Shown: positions 41,041 to 50,192, counted from the stretch's first letter. The stretch is DNA of 58,261 nt from Tichowtungia sp964398915 (GCA_964398915.1 CAYNOR010000012.1:1-58261); one strand, 5' to 3'. A program made the numbers and translations. The notes: a model not told the origin generated them from the letters alone.

Positions 41041-42216
41041 ATGCTCCGGTACATGAGAAAACTTTTTTTTGCCGTTTCAATTCTGTTGCCTTTACTGATT
41101 TTCCTGCTTTTAACCGGTGCCGCACCGGCACCCAGCTCCGAGGTGCGCGCGATTTGGATAACCCGGTTTGATTACCAGAAACCGGCGGATGTAGAGGCGA
41201 TTGTCGCCAACTGCGCTCGTGCAGGGTTTACGGATATCTTCTTCCAGATTCGCGGCAATGGAACTGTCTTCTACCCGAGTAAGGTTGAGCCGTGGGCTTT
41301 CGAACTTACAGGTGCTGATGTTACTGCTACGGGACGGAATCCAGGGTGGGATCCCCTGCAAATTGCTGCGGATAGTGCCAAAAAACGAGGTATTCGTTTG
41401 CACGCATACATGAATGTACTGCCCGGCTGGCGGGGTTTAAAAGACCCTCCGCGCTCTGCCGGACAAAACTGGACGGCGCATCCCGAGTGGTTTATGGTCG
41501 ATTCGCTGGGGCAGCGTATGCGTCCGACCAGCGGATGGTATTCTTTTTTGAATCCGGCACTGCCGGACGTCCGCCAGCATCTTGCTCAGATTGCAACGGA
41601 ACTGTCGCGTTACGACATCGCCGGGTTACACCTCGACTACATCCGTTTTCCTTACGACTACAAAGACGTAGCATCACAGATTTATCCCAAAGCCTCGCCG
41701 GAGGAGATTAAGAAACGTTCAGATTTCTCGTACGACCGGGTTTCTGTCGAGCAGGTTCAGAAGAATTATAAAAATAACTGGGGCGCCTTTCGTCGCGGAG
41801 CGGTCTCGCAGGTGGTGCTGTCGCTAAATAAGACCTTTAAGGAGCGGCGCGGCCCGCAATGCATCATCTCCTCCAGCGTATTGGCCGATTTTGATTTGGG
41901 TTACGGCACGGCCTATCAGGATAGTCTCCGCTGGGCTAAGGAAAAGTATGTAGATTGGCTCGTACCAATGAATTACAATCCGCAGCTTTTTAATGAAAGG
42001 CTTAGTAAAATGCGCAAGTCCTTGGGGCGCAGTGCGACTTCAACGCAACTGGTGGTCGGGATCGACTGCAAGGCGGCACCGCATGAAATTCGACGCCAGA
42101 TTGCCGCGGTTCGTGCCGCGGGATGTCATGGGTATTCGCTGTTCGCCTATTCGTATCTTTTTGAAAATCATCAACCGACGGCCAAGGCCAAGGCTATTCT
42201 CCAGAGCATACGATAA
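41041..42216 (+). CDS. GHL10-family glycoside hydrolase-like protein
   Basis: A 391-residue secreted protein. A hydrophobic signal (about 6-28) precedes EVRAIWITRFDYQKPADV, the start of the GHL10 (DUF187-like) TIM barrel. GFTDIFFQIRGNGTVFYPSKVEPWA, HAYMNVLPGW, LDYIRFPYD and VDWLVPMNYNP are the core blocks; the Asp of LDYIRFPYD lies where family active sites are expected. Members cleave or bind cell-wall or extracellular glycans; the substrate is not known here. Divergent from tolQ and upstream of ddl-ftsQAZ, which fits a cell-envelope role. Confidence 0.9.
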   Translation: MLRYMRKLFFAVSILLPLLIFLLLTGAAPAPSSEVRAIWITRFDYQKPADVEAIVANCARAGFTDIFFQIRGNGTVFYPSKVEPWAFELTGADVTATGRNPGWDPLQIAADSAKKRGIRLHAYMNVLPGWRGLKDPPRSAGQNWTAHPEWFMVDSLGQRMRPTSGWYSFLNPALPDVRQHLAQIATELSRYDIAGLHLDYIRFPYDYKDVASQIYPKASPEEIKKRSDFSYDRVSVEQVQKNYKNNWGAFRRGAVSQVVLSLNKTFKERRGPQCIISSSVLADFDLGYGTAYQDSLRWAKEKYVDWLVPMNYNPQLFNERLSKMRKSLGRSATSTQLVVGIDCKAAPHEIRRQIAAVRAAGCHGYSLFAYSYLFENHQPTAKAKAILQSIR

Positions 42217-42269
42217 GATGCGGTGTGGACTTGAATCAGGCAAATGCACAGCAGAATCAGTTTTTTCAT
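42171..42269 (-). CDS. Possible small secreted peptide, antisense to the hydrolase 3' end
   Basis: A 32-codon ORF on the minus strand. It starts MKKLILLCICLIQVHTA, a good signal-peptide-like sequence, and has GGAGGA seven bases before ATG. It overlaps the last 46 bases of the GHL10 gene. The combination of a strong ribosome site and signal sequence is unusual for chance, but the ORF stops soon after, so it may be the cut-off start of a lost gene. Confidence 0.3.
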   Translation of the reverse strand: MKKLILLCICLIQVHTASYRMLWRIALALAVG

Positions 42270-42288
42270 GACGGCATCCTCCGCATGA

Positions 42289-42294
42289 TATAAT
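42289..42294 (+). promoter_or_regulatory. -10 element ahead of the ddl-ftsQAZ genes
   Basis: TATAAT 31 bases before the ddl start. No convincing -35 is present at 16-18 bp. Confidence 0.35.
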
Positions 42295-42324
42295 TTACGT
42301 CGGAATTAACGGACAGGATTTAAT

Positions 42325-43218
42325 TTGAACACAAAATCATTTAAAAATGTGGCCGTCCTCAAGGGCGGATTTTCTGCGGAGCGCGAAGTATCGCTCGAAT
42401 CCGGTGCGGCGATTGCCGGCGGCTTGCGCAAAGCCGGTTATATTGTAACTGAAATTGACGTTATTTCGCCGGATTTTACAGTCCCTGCGGGAATTGAAGC
42501 GGTGTTTATTGCATTGCATGGAACCTTTGGTGAAGACGGCGGCGCGCAGACCCGGCTGACAGAGCTGGGATTACCATACGTTGGTGCAGATGCCGAAGCC
42601 AGCCGTCGATCCTTCGATAAGTTGCTTACTGAAATTTGTCTGCGTAAAGCGGGTGTGCCGGTTCCGGCAAGCGAGACGTTGCGTCGAGGCGATACGCGTA
42701 CGCTTCCGCTACCGGTCGCGGTCAAGCCGCCACGGCAGGGGTCAAGCGTTGGCTGTTCACTGGTGTTTACTGAGTCGGAGTGGATCCCGGCGATAGATGA
42801 TGCTCTGAAATATGACGATGAAATTCTCGTGCAGCAGTTTATTCCCGGTCGTGAGTTTACCGTCGGTATGGTGGATGGCGAGGTTTTGCCGATCGTCGAG
42901 ATTGTAACAGCGTCGGGGTGGTATGACTACACAGCCAAATACAAAGTGGAAACTACACGTTATGTCATTCCTGCTGAACTCGATGAGAAAACCGCCGGGC
43001 GGATGCAGGCGGCAACACGTGAAACCGTTGCGGCGCTCGGCTCCCGCGGATTCGGTCGGGTTGATTTCCGCATGACACCTGAAGGGGAACAGTTCGTCCT
43101 TGAACTGAATACCATCCCGGGGTTTACCTCCCACAGTCTTCTTCCCAAAGCGGCGGCGGCGGCCGGGATTGAGTTTTCGGTGCTTTGTGATCGAATCATG
43201 AAAACCGCTTCGCTATAA
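42325..43218 (+). CDS. ddl: D-alanine--D-alanine ligase
   Basis: A 297-residue ATP-grasp enzyme joining two D-Ala for peptidoglycan. AVLKGGFSAEREVSLESG is the N-terminal signature, ALHGTFGEDGGAQTRLTELGLPYVG follows, VAVKPPRQGSSVGC binds ATP, and FRMTPEGEQFVLELNTIPGFTSHSLLPKAA holds the metal and substrate residues. The start is TTG 42325 with ACAGGA six bases upstream; no ATG fits. First gene of the ddl-ftsQ-ftsA-ftsZ row. Confidence 0.96.
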   Translation: MNTKSFKNVAVLKGGFSAEREVSLESGAAIAGGLRKAGYIVTEIDVISPDFTVPAGIEAVFIALHGTFGEDGGAQTRLTELGLPYVGADAEASRRSFDKLLTEICLRKAGVPVPASETLRRGDTRTLPLPVAVKPPRQGSSVGCSLVFTESEWIPAIDDALKYDDEILVQQFIPGREFTVGMVDGEVLPIVEIVTASGWYDYTAKYKVETTRYVIPAELDEKTAGRMQAATRETVAALGSRGFGRVDFRMTPEGEQFVLELNTIPGFTSHSLLPKAAAAAGIEFSVLCDRIMKTASL

Positions 43219-43246
43219 AGGATAGGCACAGCGACGGAGAATGGTT

Positions 43247-44092
43247 ATGGCCGCGAATAGACGGAAAATTCAGAAGATATATTACAGCAAAACGAAAAGC
43301 AGAGCCTCGAAAAAAACATTCGCCCGGCGCGGGTTGGTGATTCTTTTTCTGGCGGCAACTGTCGTTGCGCTGGTGTACGGAGTTTTCATGGGACTTCGCT
43401 ATACCGGTTCGCTGTTTTTCGCCCGCAATCCGAAGTTTGAACTTAAAGTGATTAACGTCACTTCGGATGGACGGCTTCCTGCAGATTTCTTTTGTGAACG
43501 CGCCGGACTTCGCATCGGCATGAATCTGTTTTCGGTGGACTTTGATCAAGTACGGAAAAAGCTCGAAGAGGTTCCGCTGGTTGAATCTGTCTCTATTGAG
43601 CGGAAACTTCCGGATACTCTGACAATCAAGGTGGTTGAGCGGGTGGCGATGGCACAGATCCGCTGGAATCCCCGGGCCCTGCCTTTTCTTGTGGATCGTT
43701 ATGGAGTGGTTCTGCCGATGACACGCAGCGGGCAGGCTCTTCCGCTGATTGAAGGGTTGGCCTCACAAAAACTGCGTCTTGGCGACCGTATTGATAATCC
43801 GGGATCCCGTCAGTGCCTGGATATCCTGGCTGCGGCCGATCAGCTCGGCCTCGGATCCCAGGTCGCGTTTTCGAGCTTTGATATCCGTTATCCTGACTTT
43901 GTAACCGCCATGGTGAACGGCGAAACCACGGTTCGTTTTCCTCTGCATTCAGGCCGTGAAAAACTGGTGCGTCTGGTCAGCGTGTTGCAGCTTTCAAACG
44001 AACAGGGTCGTCGCGTTAAAACCATTGATTTGACGCCTGATGGACGTAATGTGCCGGTGACGTTTCATGAACCGGTACTAGTAAAGGAATAA
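43247..44092 (+). CDS. ftsQ: FtsQ-type POTRA division protein
   Basis: A 281-residue single-pass membrane protein of the divisome. A basic N-terminus, one helix (about 28-52), then a POTRA domain (FELKVINVTSDGRLPADFF, RKKLEEVPLVESVSIERKLPDTL cut here at its end by TIKVVERV) and the FtsQ beta domain. It lies between ddl and ftsA as in classic dcw clusters. ATG 43247 has GGAG eight bases before it; ATG 43241 is too close to that site. Confidence 0.9.
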   Translation: MAANRRKIQKIYYSKTKSRASKKTFARRGLVILFLAATVVALVYGVFMGLRYTGSLFFARNPKFELKVINVTSDGRLPADFFCERAGLRIGMNLFSVDFDQVRKKLEEVPLVESVSIERKLPDTLTIKVVERVAMAQIRWNPRALPFLVDRYGVVLPMTRSGQALPLIEGLASQKLRLGDRIDNPGSRQCLDILAAADQLGLGSQVAFSSFDIRYPDFVTAMVNGETTVRFPLHSGREKLVRLVSVLQLSNEQGRRVKTIDLTPDGRNVPVTFHEPVLVKE

Positions 44093-44102
44093 GGAATTTT
44101 TT

Positions 44103-45335
44103 ATGGCAGCACCCTTTATTACTGCACTTGAAATCGGCACAACGACGATCAAAGTGTTAATGGCCGAAGTTCGCGAGGATGGCGGACTGATGGTGGCCGG
44201 ACTTGGTGAATGTGAATCGCGAGGTGTCCGCAAAGGCGAAATTGTTGACTTTGAACTGGCGCTGGACACGGTGCGTCGTGCGATGGAGGCTGCCGAAGCC
44301 GTTGCACACAAATCCATTGGAGAAAGCGTTTATCTTGTTGCTTCGGGGGGCCGGGCTGAGAGTTTTCTGCATGTCGGCGGAATTCCCGTACTTAACGAAT
44401 ACGAAGAGCCGGGCGGCGAAATCACGCGCGAAGACATTGATCAGTCTCTTGAGGCGGCCCGAAAAATCCCATTGCCTGATGACCGTATCCGTCTGCACAC
44501 CTTGCAACAGAATTTTGAAGTAGACGGGCGGGGCGGAATTGTCAATCCCGAGCGGATGCTGGCCGAAGAGCTGCGCGTCGGCATGCTTCTCATACACGGT
44601 CAGCGTGCGGTCGTCGAAAATCTCAAAAAGATGACTGAAAACGTACCGGTGGTTTGTGCCGACGCTGCATTCGGCGGATTCTGCTCCGCGCAGGCTGTAC
44701 TGGCGCCTGAGTATAAACGTGCGGGTGTGGTGGTGATTGACCTGGGGGGCGGCACCACCGATTACATCGTTTATAATGCCGGACTCGTTAAACTGGCCGG
44801 CTCCATTGCTGTGGGCGGAGACCATGTGACCGCTGATATTTGCAGCGGACTCAATCTTAACCGCCGGCAAGCTGAGACGATTAAAAAAGAATCGGGCAGT
44901 GCGCTGATTAACCGCCTGCAAAATGATCAGAATATTTCCATCCCTGCCGAAGGCGGTTTCAGCGGGCGGGTTGTGCGTGCCGCGACGCTGTATACGATCA
45001 TCAATGCCCGTATGGAGGAGATTTTTAAACTGATCGCCGAAAAGATCGAAGACGACGGACTTTCCGGCATGCTTAGCGCCGGTGTCATTTTAACCGGTGG
45101 CGGCTCGGCCATGGAAGGTATTACCGACCTGGCTCAGCAGGTTTTTAACGCGCCTTGTCAAATCGGGCGCATTCACGACTGCGTCGGCCTGTCTACGAAG
45201 CAGGAAGGTGCTCGTTTTGCCGCGGCCATCGGCTGTGTACGGTATGCGGCCAGTTTAATTAAGCCGGAGCCGCCCGCCCGTGCGGCATGGCGAAAGTTGC
45301 TCTCTAAACTTTGGGGTGGGGGAAGCCATGAGTGA
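44103..45335 (+). CDS. ftsA: Cell division protein FtsA
   Basis: A 410-residue actin-like ATPase that anchors FtsZ to the membrane. ALEIGTTTIKVLMAEV is phosphate-1, VVIDLGGGTTDYIVYNAG is phosphate-2, and VILTGGGSAMEGI is the adenosine block. The inserted 1C domain lies around 85-165. The C-terminus (WRKLLSKLWGGG) is an amphipathic membrane-targeting helix. It overlaps ftsZ by eight bases. Confidence 0.95.
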   Translation: MAAPFITALEIGTTTIKVLMAEVREDGGLMVAGLGECESRGVRKGEIVDFELALDTVRRAMEAAEAVAHKSIGESVYLVASGGRAESFLHVGGIPVLNEYEEPGGEITREDIDQSLEAARKIPLPDDRIRLHTLQQNFEVDGRGGIVNPERMLAEELRVGMLLIHGQRAVVENLKKMTENVPVVCADAAFGGFCSAQAVLAPEYKRAGVVVIDLGGGTTDYIVYNAGLVKLAGSIAVGGDHVTADICSGLNLNRRQAETIKKESGSALINRLQNDQNISIPAEGGFSGRVVRAATLYTIINARMEEIFKLIAEKIEDDGLSGMLSAGVILTGGGSAMEGITDLAQQVFNAPCQIGRIHDCVGLSTKQEGARFAAAIGCVRYAASLIKPEPPARAAWRKLLSKLWGGGSHE

Positions 45336-46449
45336 TTTGCAGAAAAAGATTTTAGTGCTCGGTTTGGGTGGAGCCGGATGCAATACCATTGCGCGTATTG
45401 CACCGCGTGCGCCCGAAAGCATGGAATTCGCTGTTATGGACTGCGATTTCCAGACGTTGGAGACCTGTTCAAATATTGAAAACCGGCTGGCGGTTGGTAA
45501 AGCGCTTACAGATGGCATGAGTACGGGCGGCGATCTTGAAGTCGGACGCCGCTGTGCGGATAGCGCTGCCGGTCAGATTGAGACTCTTTTGAGCGGCATC
45601 GATCTGCTGATTGTGATTACCGGACTCGGTGGCGGCTTTGGCACAGGGGCGGCACCCGTTATCGCCCGTATAGCCCGGCATCTTGGGGCAACAACGTTGT
45701 TTTTCACGGTTTTACCATTTCCATTTGAAGGACTGGTGGCTCAAGGTAAAGCGCACAGTGCGCTGCGCAAGTTGCGCACCTATGCAGATGCGATTGTACA
45801 GATGCCTAACGCGCTAATTCAGCCGGAGGGCAGCGTACTTCTTGAAGAAAGCCTTGAAAACAGCAGTCGAACGCTGGCGGCCGGTGTTATTGGGGTTTGG
45901 AGAATGCTTGCCTACACCGGTGTTTGTAACCTCGATTTTTCTTCGCTGCAAACCATGCTGAGTTATTGTGATGCCTTTTGCCGCTTTGCCACGGCCACCG
46001 CAACCGGTGAGGGGCGTGCCGATGCGCTGATTGATTCACTGCATAGCCATCCGCTGGTCAAAGACGATTCCGTATTTGAAACGGCACCCGGTATAATTAT
46101 TGGCATCACCGGTGGAGACGACATGAAGCTTTCGGAAATCCAGCAGATTGTTGAAGCCCTTGCGCCAAAGGGACATGAATGCTGGGTCAAGATGGGTGTT
46201 GCTGTTGATTCTGCCTTCACCGGACGGATTTCGGCCATTGTACTGGCTGCCGAAGCATGGAAGGAACCGTTGGTAGACGACGGCCGTGGTGGCCTAAAAC
46301 CGCTTTCCGGCGACGGCAAACAGGGTGAACTGGCCGGTGTTCTTAAGCCGCGTTCGCGCACCTTCGGCGGCGCAGAACGCACTATCTGGAACGGTGAAGA
46401 TCTCGATGTGCCAACCTATATTCGCCGTAAAATTAAACTTCCACGGTGA
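45328..46449 (+). CDS. ftsZ: Divergent FtsZ
   Basis: A 373-residue tubulin homologue in the normal place after ftsA. KILVLGLGGAGCNTI starts the GTPase domain. The tubulin signature reads GGGFGTG at 101-107, where GGGTGTG is usual. The T7 synergy loop reads CNLDFSSLQTM (N201, D203, S206); E. coli has NVDFADV, so the second catalytic Asp (D212 in E. coli) is Ser. The base-contacting Asn-Asp of the helix 7 region is also changed (ENSSRTLAAG). The C-terminal peptide EDLDVPTYIRRKIKLP for FtsA binding is well kept. It probably polymerises and binds FtsA, with altered or low GTPase. ATG 45328 follows a GGGGG-rich site. Confidence 0.9.
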   Translation: MSDLQKKILVLGLGGAGCNTIARIAPRAPESMEFAVMDCDFQTLETCSNIENRLAVGKALTDGMSTGGDLEVGRRCADSAAGQIETLLSGIDLLIVITGLGGGFGTGAAPVIARIARHLGATTLFFTVLPFPFEGLVAQGKAHSALRKLRTYADAIVQMPNALIQPEGSVLLEESLENSSRTLAAGVIGVWRMLAYTGVCNLDFSSLQTMLSYCDAFCRFATATATGEGRADALIDSLHSHPLVKDDSVFETAPGIIIGITGGDDMKLSEIQQIVEALAPKGHECWVKMGVAVDSAFTGRISAIVLAAEAWKEPLVDDGRGGLKPLSGDGKQGELAGVLKPRSRTFGGAERTIWNGEDLDVPTYIRRKIKLPR

Positions 46450-46470
46450 TGTTCCTGTTATTGGAAACGT

Positions 46471-46926
46471 ATGGATTTCGACTGGCTTATTATCGACGGC
46501 TATAACCTTATGCATCAGGACGGTGCGTTGGAAGGCCGGCGGGATGATTTGCAAACGGCCCGCCAGCGGCTGGTGCGCAGTATCGAACGAACTGCAACAG
46601 AGGTGGCATCGCGTATTACCGTGGTATTCGACGGCCGTGAAGGCGGACGCGATGTAGCTTTCGATGCGCCGAATTTTGAAGTGGTTTTTTCACCTTCGAA
46701 TCGAACTGCGGACGGCGTGATCGAACAAATGGTTCACGATGCGAAAAAAACGGAACGGGTTCTGGTTGTTACCTCAGATTGGATTGAGCAACGGCTGGTT
46801 TCGGTGTTCGGGGCGTCGGTGATTTCCTGCCGCGAGTTTTTATTGCGGTGCGAAGCACCTCCAGTCGCGCCAAAGAGATTAAAGCCAGTGCGGGGTTCTA
46901 AGCTGGGCGATTTTTTTCCTGAGTAA
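46471..46926 (+). CDS. NYN-domain ribonuclease, YacP/Rae1-like
   Basis: A 151-residue NYN/PIN-like protein. WLIIDGYNLMHQ is the family start with the first Asp, ITVVFDGREGG follows, FSPSNRTADGVIEQMV is the middle acidic block, and VLVVTSDWIEQRLVSVFGA is the last. YacP/Rae1 proteins cut mRNA on the ribosome. It lies between ftsZ and rimO, with four bases to rimO. Confidence 0.9.
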   Translation: MDFDWLIIDGYNLMHQDGALEGRRDDLQTARQRLVRSIERTATEVASRITVVFDGREGGRDVAFDAPNFEVVFSPSNRTADGVIEQMVHDAKKTERVLVVTSDWIEQRLVSVFGASVISCREFLLRCEAPPVAPKRLKPVRGSKLGDFFPE

Positions 46927-46930
46927 AAAT

Positions 46931-48277
46931 ATGAAAAATGTAAAAAAAAAATCAGCTCGTTCCCCTGTGGTCGCGTTGGTCAGCCTAGGCTGCGCTAAAA
47001 ATACCGTAGATTCTGAGATTATTCTCGGACGCTTTGCCGAAAGCGGATGGATGATTGCCGAGGAACCTGCTGACGCCGATATTTGCCTGGTCAACACCTG
47101 TGGTTTTATACAGGACGCACGTGACGAGGCGGCGGGTGTACTGCACGAACTGCGCGGGCTTAAAGAGAGTGGCGGGCCGCGAGCCGTTGTCGCCGTCGGA
47201 TGTCTCGTCAAGCGCGTGGCCGACAGTCCCGAACTGGAAAAATTTCTGGAAGCCGCCGATGCGCGGGTTTCATTTCATGACTACAGCCGTTTGCCGGAAA
47301 TCTGTGCCGGACTGCTGGGTGAAAAGGTCGCGACGTGCGAACCGGAAGGATACAGCGAATTTCTGATCCGTCCGCGTCTGCGGATGGGTTCGCCGCACAC
47401 CGCCTATTTAAAAATTTCTGAAGGCTGTTCCAATCCTTGCACCTTCTGCTCCATTCCGAAAATTCGCGGGAAACAAATCAGTCGGCCGATGACCGATATT
47501 ATTGCTGAAGCAAGGGCGCTGATTGAGGCGGGCGCGATTGAGATTAATCTGATTGCTCAGGATACTACCGCCTATGGCAAAGAATGGGACGGAGAGCTGC
47601 ATCTTAAGTCGCTGCTAGGCAGGTTGCGTGATGAAATCAAAGAGGACATCTGGTTCAGGCTGATGTATGCATGTCCGCAGCATCTCACACGTGAAGTGCT
47701 AGAAATACTGGCTTCGGACCTGCGTTTCTGCCCTTATATTGATATGCCTCTTCAACACATCTCGAACCGGATGCTCGAGGTGATGGGGCGGCAAATTACC
47801 AGAGCCCAAACCCTGGAAAAGCTTGATTTGATCCGCACGATTATTCCTGACTGCGCCATTCGCACCGCTTTTATCACCGGGCATCCAGGCGAAACGGAAG
47901 CTGATTTTAATGAGTTGCTGGCGTTTATAAAGGAAGGGCGCTTTACTCATGCAGGTGTTTTTACCTATTCCTCTGAACCGGGAACGCGATCATCTAAAAT
48001 GGAAGACAGTGTGCCGGAAGGAGTGAAAGCTGAACGGCGGGCACTTTTGATGGAGGCTCAACGCGAAGTTTCTGCCGCACGGTGCATGGCGCAGATTGGT
48101 AAAACCGTCGAGGTAATGATTGATGGTTTTGGCGAAGAAGGGTTAATCGGGCGGTCACAGCGCGAAGCACCGGAGGTGGATGGCGTTGTTTTGCTGCCGG
48201 CGTTTGATGCGGTTTCCGGCGACCGGTTTGATGCTCAGATAACGGGCGCGCTCGATTACGACCTGATTGCGGGATAA
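46931..48277 (+). CDS. rimO: Ribosomal protein S12 methylthiotransferase
   Basis: A 448-residue radical SAM methylthiotransferase that modifies an Asp of ribosomal protein S12. The UPF0004 domain has SLGCAKNTVDSE and VNTCGFI, VAVGCLVKR the third Cys. The radical SAM cluster is C166-x3-C170-x2-C173 in EGCSNPCTFCSIP. MPLQHISNRMLEVMGR and the C-terminal TRAM (VEVMIDGFGEEGLIGRS) complete it. S12-type wording (IRGKQISRPM) favours RimO over MiaB. Its 5' end has a run of ten A. Confidence 0.96.
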   Translation: MKNVKKKSARSPVVALVSLGCAKNTVDSEIILGRFAESGWMIAEEPADADICLVNTCGFIQDARDEAAGVLHELRGLKESGGPRAVVAVGCLVKRVADSPELEKFLEAADARVSFHDYSRLPEICAGLLGEKVATCEPEGYSEFLIRPRLRMGSPHTAYLKISEGCSNPCTFCSIPKIRGKQISRPMTDIIAEARALIEAGAIEINLIAQDTTAYGKEWDGELHLKSLLGRLRDEIKEDIWFRLMYACPQHLTREVLEILASDLRFCPYIDMPLQHISNRMLEVMGRQITRAQTLEKLDLIRTIIPDCAIRTAFITGHPGETEADFNELLAFIKEGRFTHAGVFTYSSEPGTRSSKMEDSVPEGVKAERRALLMEAQREVSAARCMAQIGKTVEVMIDGFGEEGLIGRSQREAPEVDGVVLLPAFDAVSGDRFDAQITGALDYDLIAG

Positions 48278-48415
48278 TTGTTTTGCTGAAATAAAAGGCC
48301 GTTTTCTATGTGTGATACCCAATGTCGAAGAGGTCCCCGTTATGGGCGGCCCTCTGGCCGGATGGGTTAGGCCTGAAAATAGTCGGATTTTTTTATTATT
48401 ACTGAATCCTACGGA

Positions 48416-48443
48416 TTGACATCACATGCTTTTTCCGTACAAT
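48416..48443 (+). promoter_or_regulatory. Sigma-70 promoter of tRNA-Phe
   Basis: TTGACA at 48416-48421 and TACAAT at 48438-48443, 16 bp apart. Predicted start near 48450, about 12 bases before the tRNA. Confidence 0.8.
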
Positions 48444-48461
48444 CCGCACTTCTTTTTTAAC

Positions 48462-48537
<76 letters not shown>

Positions 48538-48544
48538 TCTTCGC

Positions 48545-49999
48545 TTACATAACCGCTCCGGGGTGAGGGAGAGATTTTTTATAACAGTTAAGGTGTAGCG
48601 GCAGTTCACGCAGACAGGAGGCATTGTTTTCCTGTTTGGCAAGTTGCAAGGCTTCTTTTACCGTTTCAATGGCCGCTTTAAAATCGCCGCTTTCCGCCTG
48701 TGCGGCGGCCAGAATCATGAAGGATTCGGCATTATGCTCGCCCATAATGATGGCACGATGAACTAATTCAATTGCTTTAATCCCGTCGCGAGCCTGCGAA
48801 TTACGGTCGGTCGCCAGCTTCCACGCTCTTTTCTTGAGAATAGAGGGAGAGCTCATGTCGGCGCTGGCCATCTCCAGTGTTCCGTCTGCATTTACTTTTC
48901 CAACGTCCGTGGCCGATTTGTCCAACGATATACCTGCCGAAGAAAACTTCTGCTCAAGTGAAATTTTATCAACGGCTTGCAGGTAAGCTTCGCGCGGCGT
49001 AATGATCCCATCTCTCACCAGATTGAAAAGACTGTCTGTGAAGGAGCGCATACCGACGGCATGTCCGGTTTGTATGGCGGTGGGTAGCTGGTGAGTTTTG
49101 TGGTCGCGAATATTAGCTCGTACCGCCGAAGTGGCTAGTAGCAGTTCGGCCGCAACGACGCGGCCGCCATCCATTTTTTTACAAAGGGTCTGTGCAATGA
49201 CCCCGATAAGGGTGTTGGCCAGCAGGGTGCGGATCTGGTTCTGACGGTCTCCGGGGAATTTGTCAATAATACGATCGATGGTGGAAGTGGCCGTGTTGGT
49301 GTGCAATGTGGCCAGCACCAGATGACCGGTTTCAGCGGTTTCCAGTGCAATTTCTGTGGTTTCCAGATCGCGCATTTCACCGAGCAGGATGATATCCGGA
49401 TCTTCCCGCAATGCAGCGCGCAGGGCGGCCGAAAAACTTCGGGTATGGCTGTGAACTTCACGTTGATTGATCAGGCATCCCTTGGATTGATGAGCAAATT
49501 CAACAGGGTCTTCAATGGTAATAATGTGCTCCTTGCGTGTTCGGTTGATCAAATCCAGCATGGCGGCAAGGGTGGTTGATTTTCCACTACCGGTCGGGCC
49601 GGTTACAATGATGAGACCTTTCGTGTGCATGCACAGGTCGCGCAGGGTTCCGGAAAAGCTGAGTCCAAGATCTTCCAGGGCGGGCACCTGTTCCGGGATG
49701 GCGCGGAACACTCCGCCTGTTCCGTACATATCTCTGAATACATTGACGCGGAAATTGCCAATCCCGTCGAGTTTGTAAGCAAAGTCTGTATCCCAGAGCT
49801 TTGCAAATTCGTTTTTATTGTGCTCCGGCATGATGGAAAGCAGTAACTCTTCGTTATCGCCCGGAGACACGACGGGCAGGTCGGTTAGGAATCGCATGGA
49901 TCCGTCGACACGGATACACGGGCAGAAGTTGGCAGAAAGGTGTAAATCGCTGGCACCGCGTTTTACGGTTAAATTCAGCAGTTCATCAAGTCGGTTCAC
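48545..49999 (-). CDS. pilT: PilT-like type IV pilus retraction ATPase with a TPR-like tail
   Basis: A 484-residue secretion ATPase. The start MNRLDELLNLTVKRGASDLHL is PilT-like, GPTGSGKST (about 133-141) is Walker A, ITIEDPVEF is the Asp box, GEMRDLETTEIALETAETGHLV contains Walker B, and LATLHTNTA the His box. PilT proteins are usually about 340-370 residues. Here about 110 extra C-terminal residues (RAWKLATDR onward) look like helical repeats with ESFMILAAAQAESGDFKAAI, a TPR-like motif. It probably powers pilus retraction, and the tail may bind a partner. Confidence 0.92.
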   Translation of the reverse strand: MNRLDELLNLTVKRGASDLHLSANFCPCIRVDGSMRFLTDLPVVSPGDNEELLLSIMPEHNKNEFAKLWDTDFAYKLDGIGNFRVNVFRDMYGTGGVFRAIPEQVPALEDLGLSFSGTLRDLCMHTKGLIIVTGPTGSGKSTTLAAMLDLINRTRKEHIITIEDPVEFAHQSKGCLINQREVHSHTRSFSAALRAALREDPDIILLGEMRDLETTEIALETAETGHLVLATLHTNTATSTIDRIIDKFPGDRQNQIRTLLANTLIGVIAQTLCKKMDGGRVVAAELLLATSAVRANIRDHKTHQLPTAIQTGHAVGMRSFTDSLFNLVRDGIITPREAYLQAVDKISLEQKFSSAGISLDKSATDVGKVNADGTLEMASADMSSPSILKKRAWKLATDRNSQARDGIKAIELVHRAIIMGEHNAESFMILAAAQAESGDFKAAIETVKEALQLAKQENNASCLRELPLHLNCYKKSLPHPGAVM

Positions 50000-50090
50000 A
50001 GTGTACTCCTATTTTGACTCGTGGAAATGTTGTAACGATTTGTAATATAGCAGGATGCATTCCAAAACAGTATCAAAAACTGCTATTTTA

Positions 50091-50153
50091 AAAGGAGGTA
50101 AAACCTTGACGGGACAGTTCCTTTGCTTATTAATGCTGGCCTTTCGCGTATAA
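50091..50153 (+). promoter_or_regulatory. Possible leader peptide and -10 box upstream of rpoD
   Basis: AAAGGAGGT (50091-50099), a perfect Shine-Dalgarno sequence, is followed seven bases later by TTG at 50106 and a 15-codon ORF ending at 50153 (MTGQFLCLLMLAFRV). TATAAT at 50149-50154 overlaps its end and could be an rpoD -10 box; no good -35 was found. Both readings are tentative. Confidence 0.35.
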
Positions 50154-50192
50154 TAGGATTTTTGTATCTTCTTTAGGAAATCGGAGAATTGC

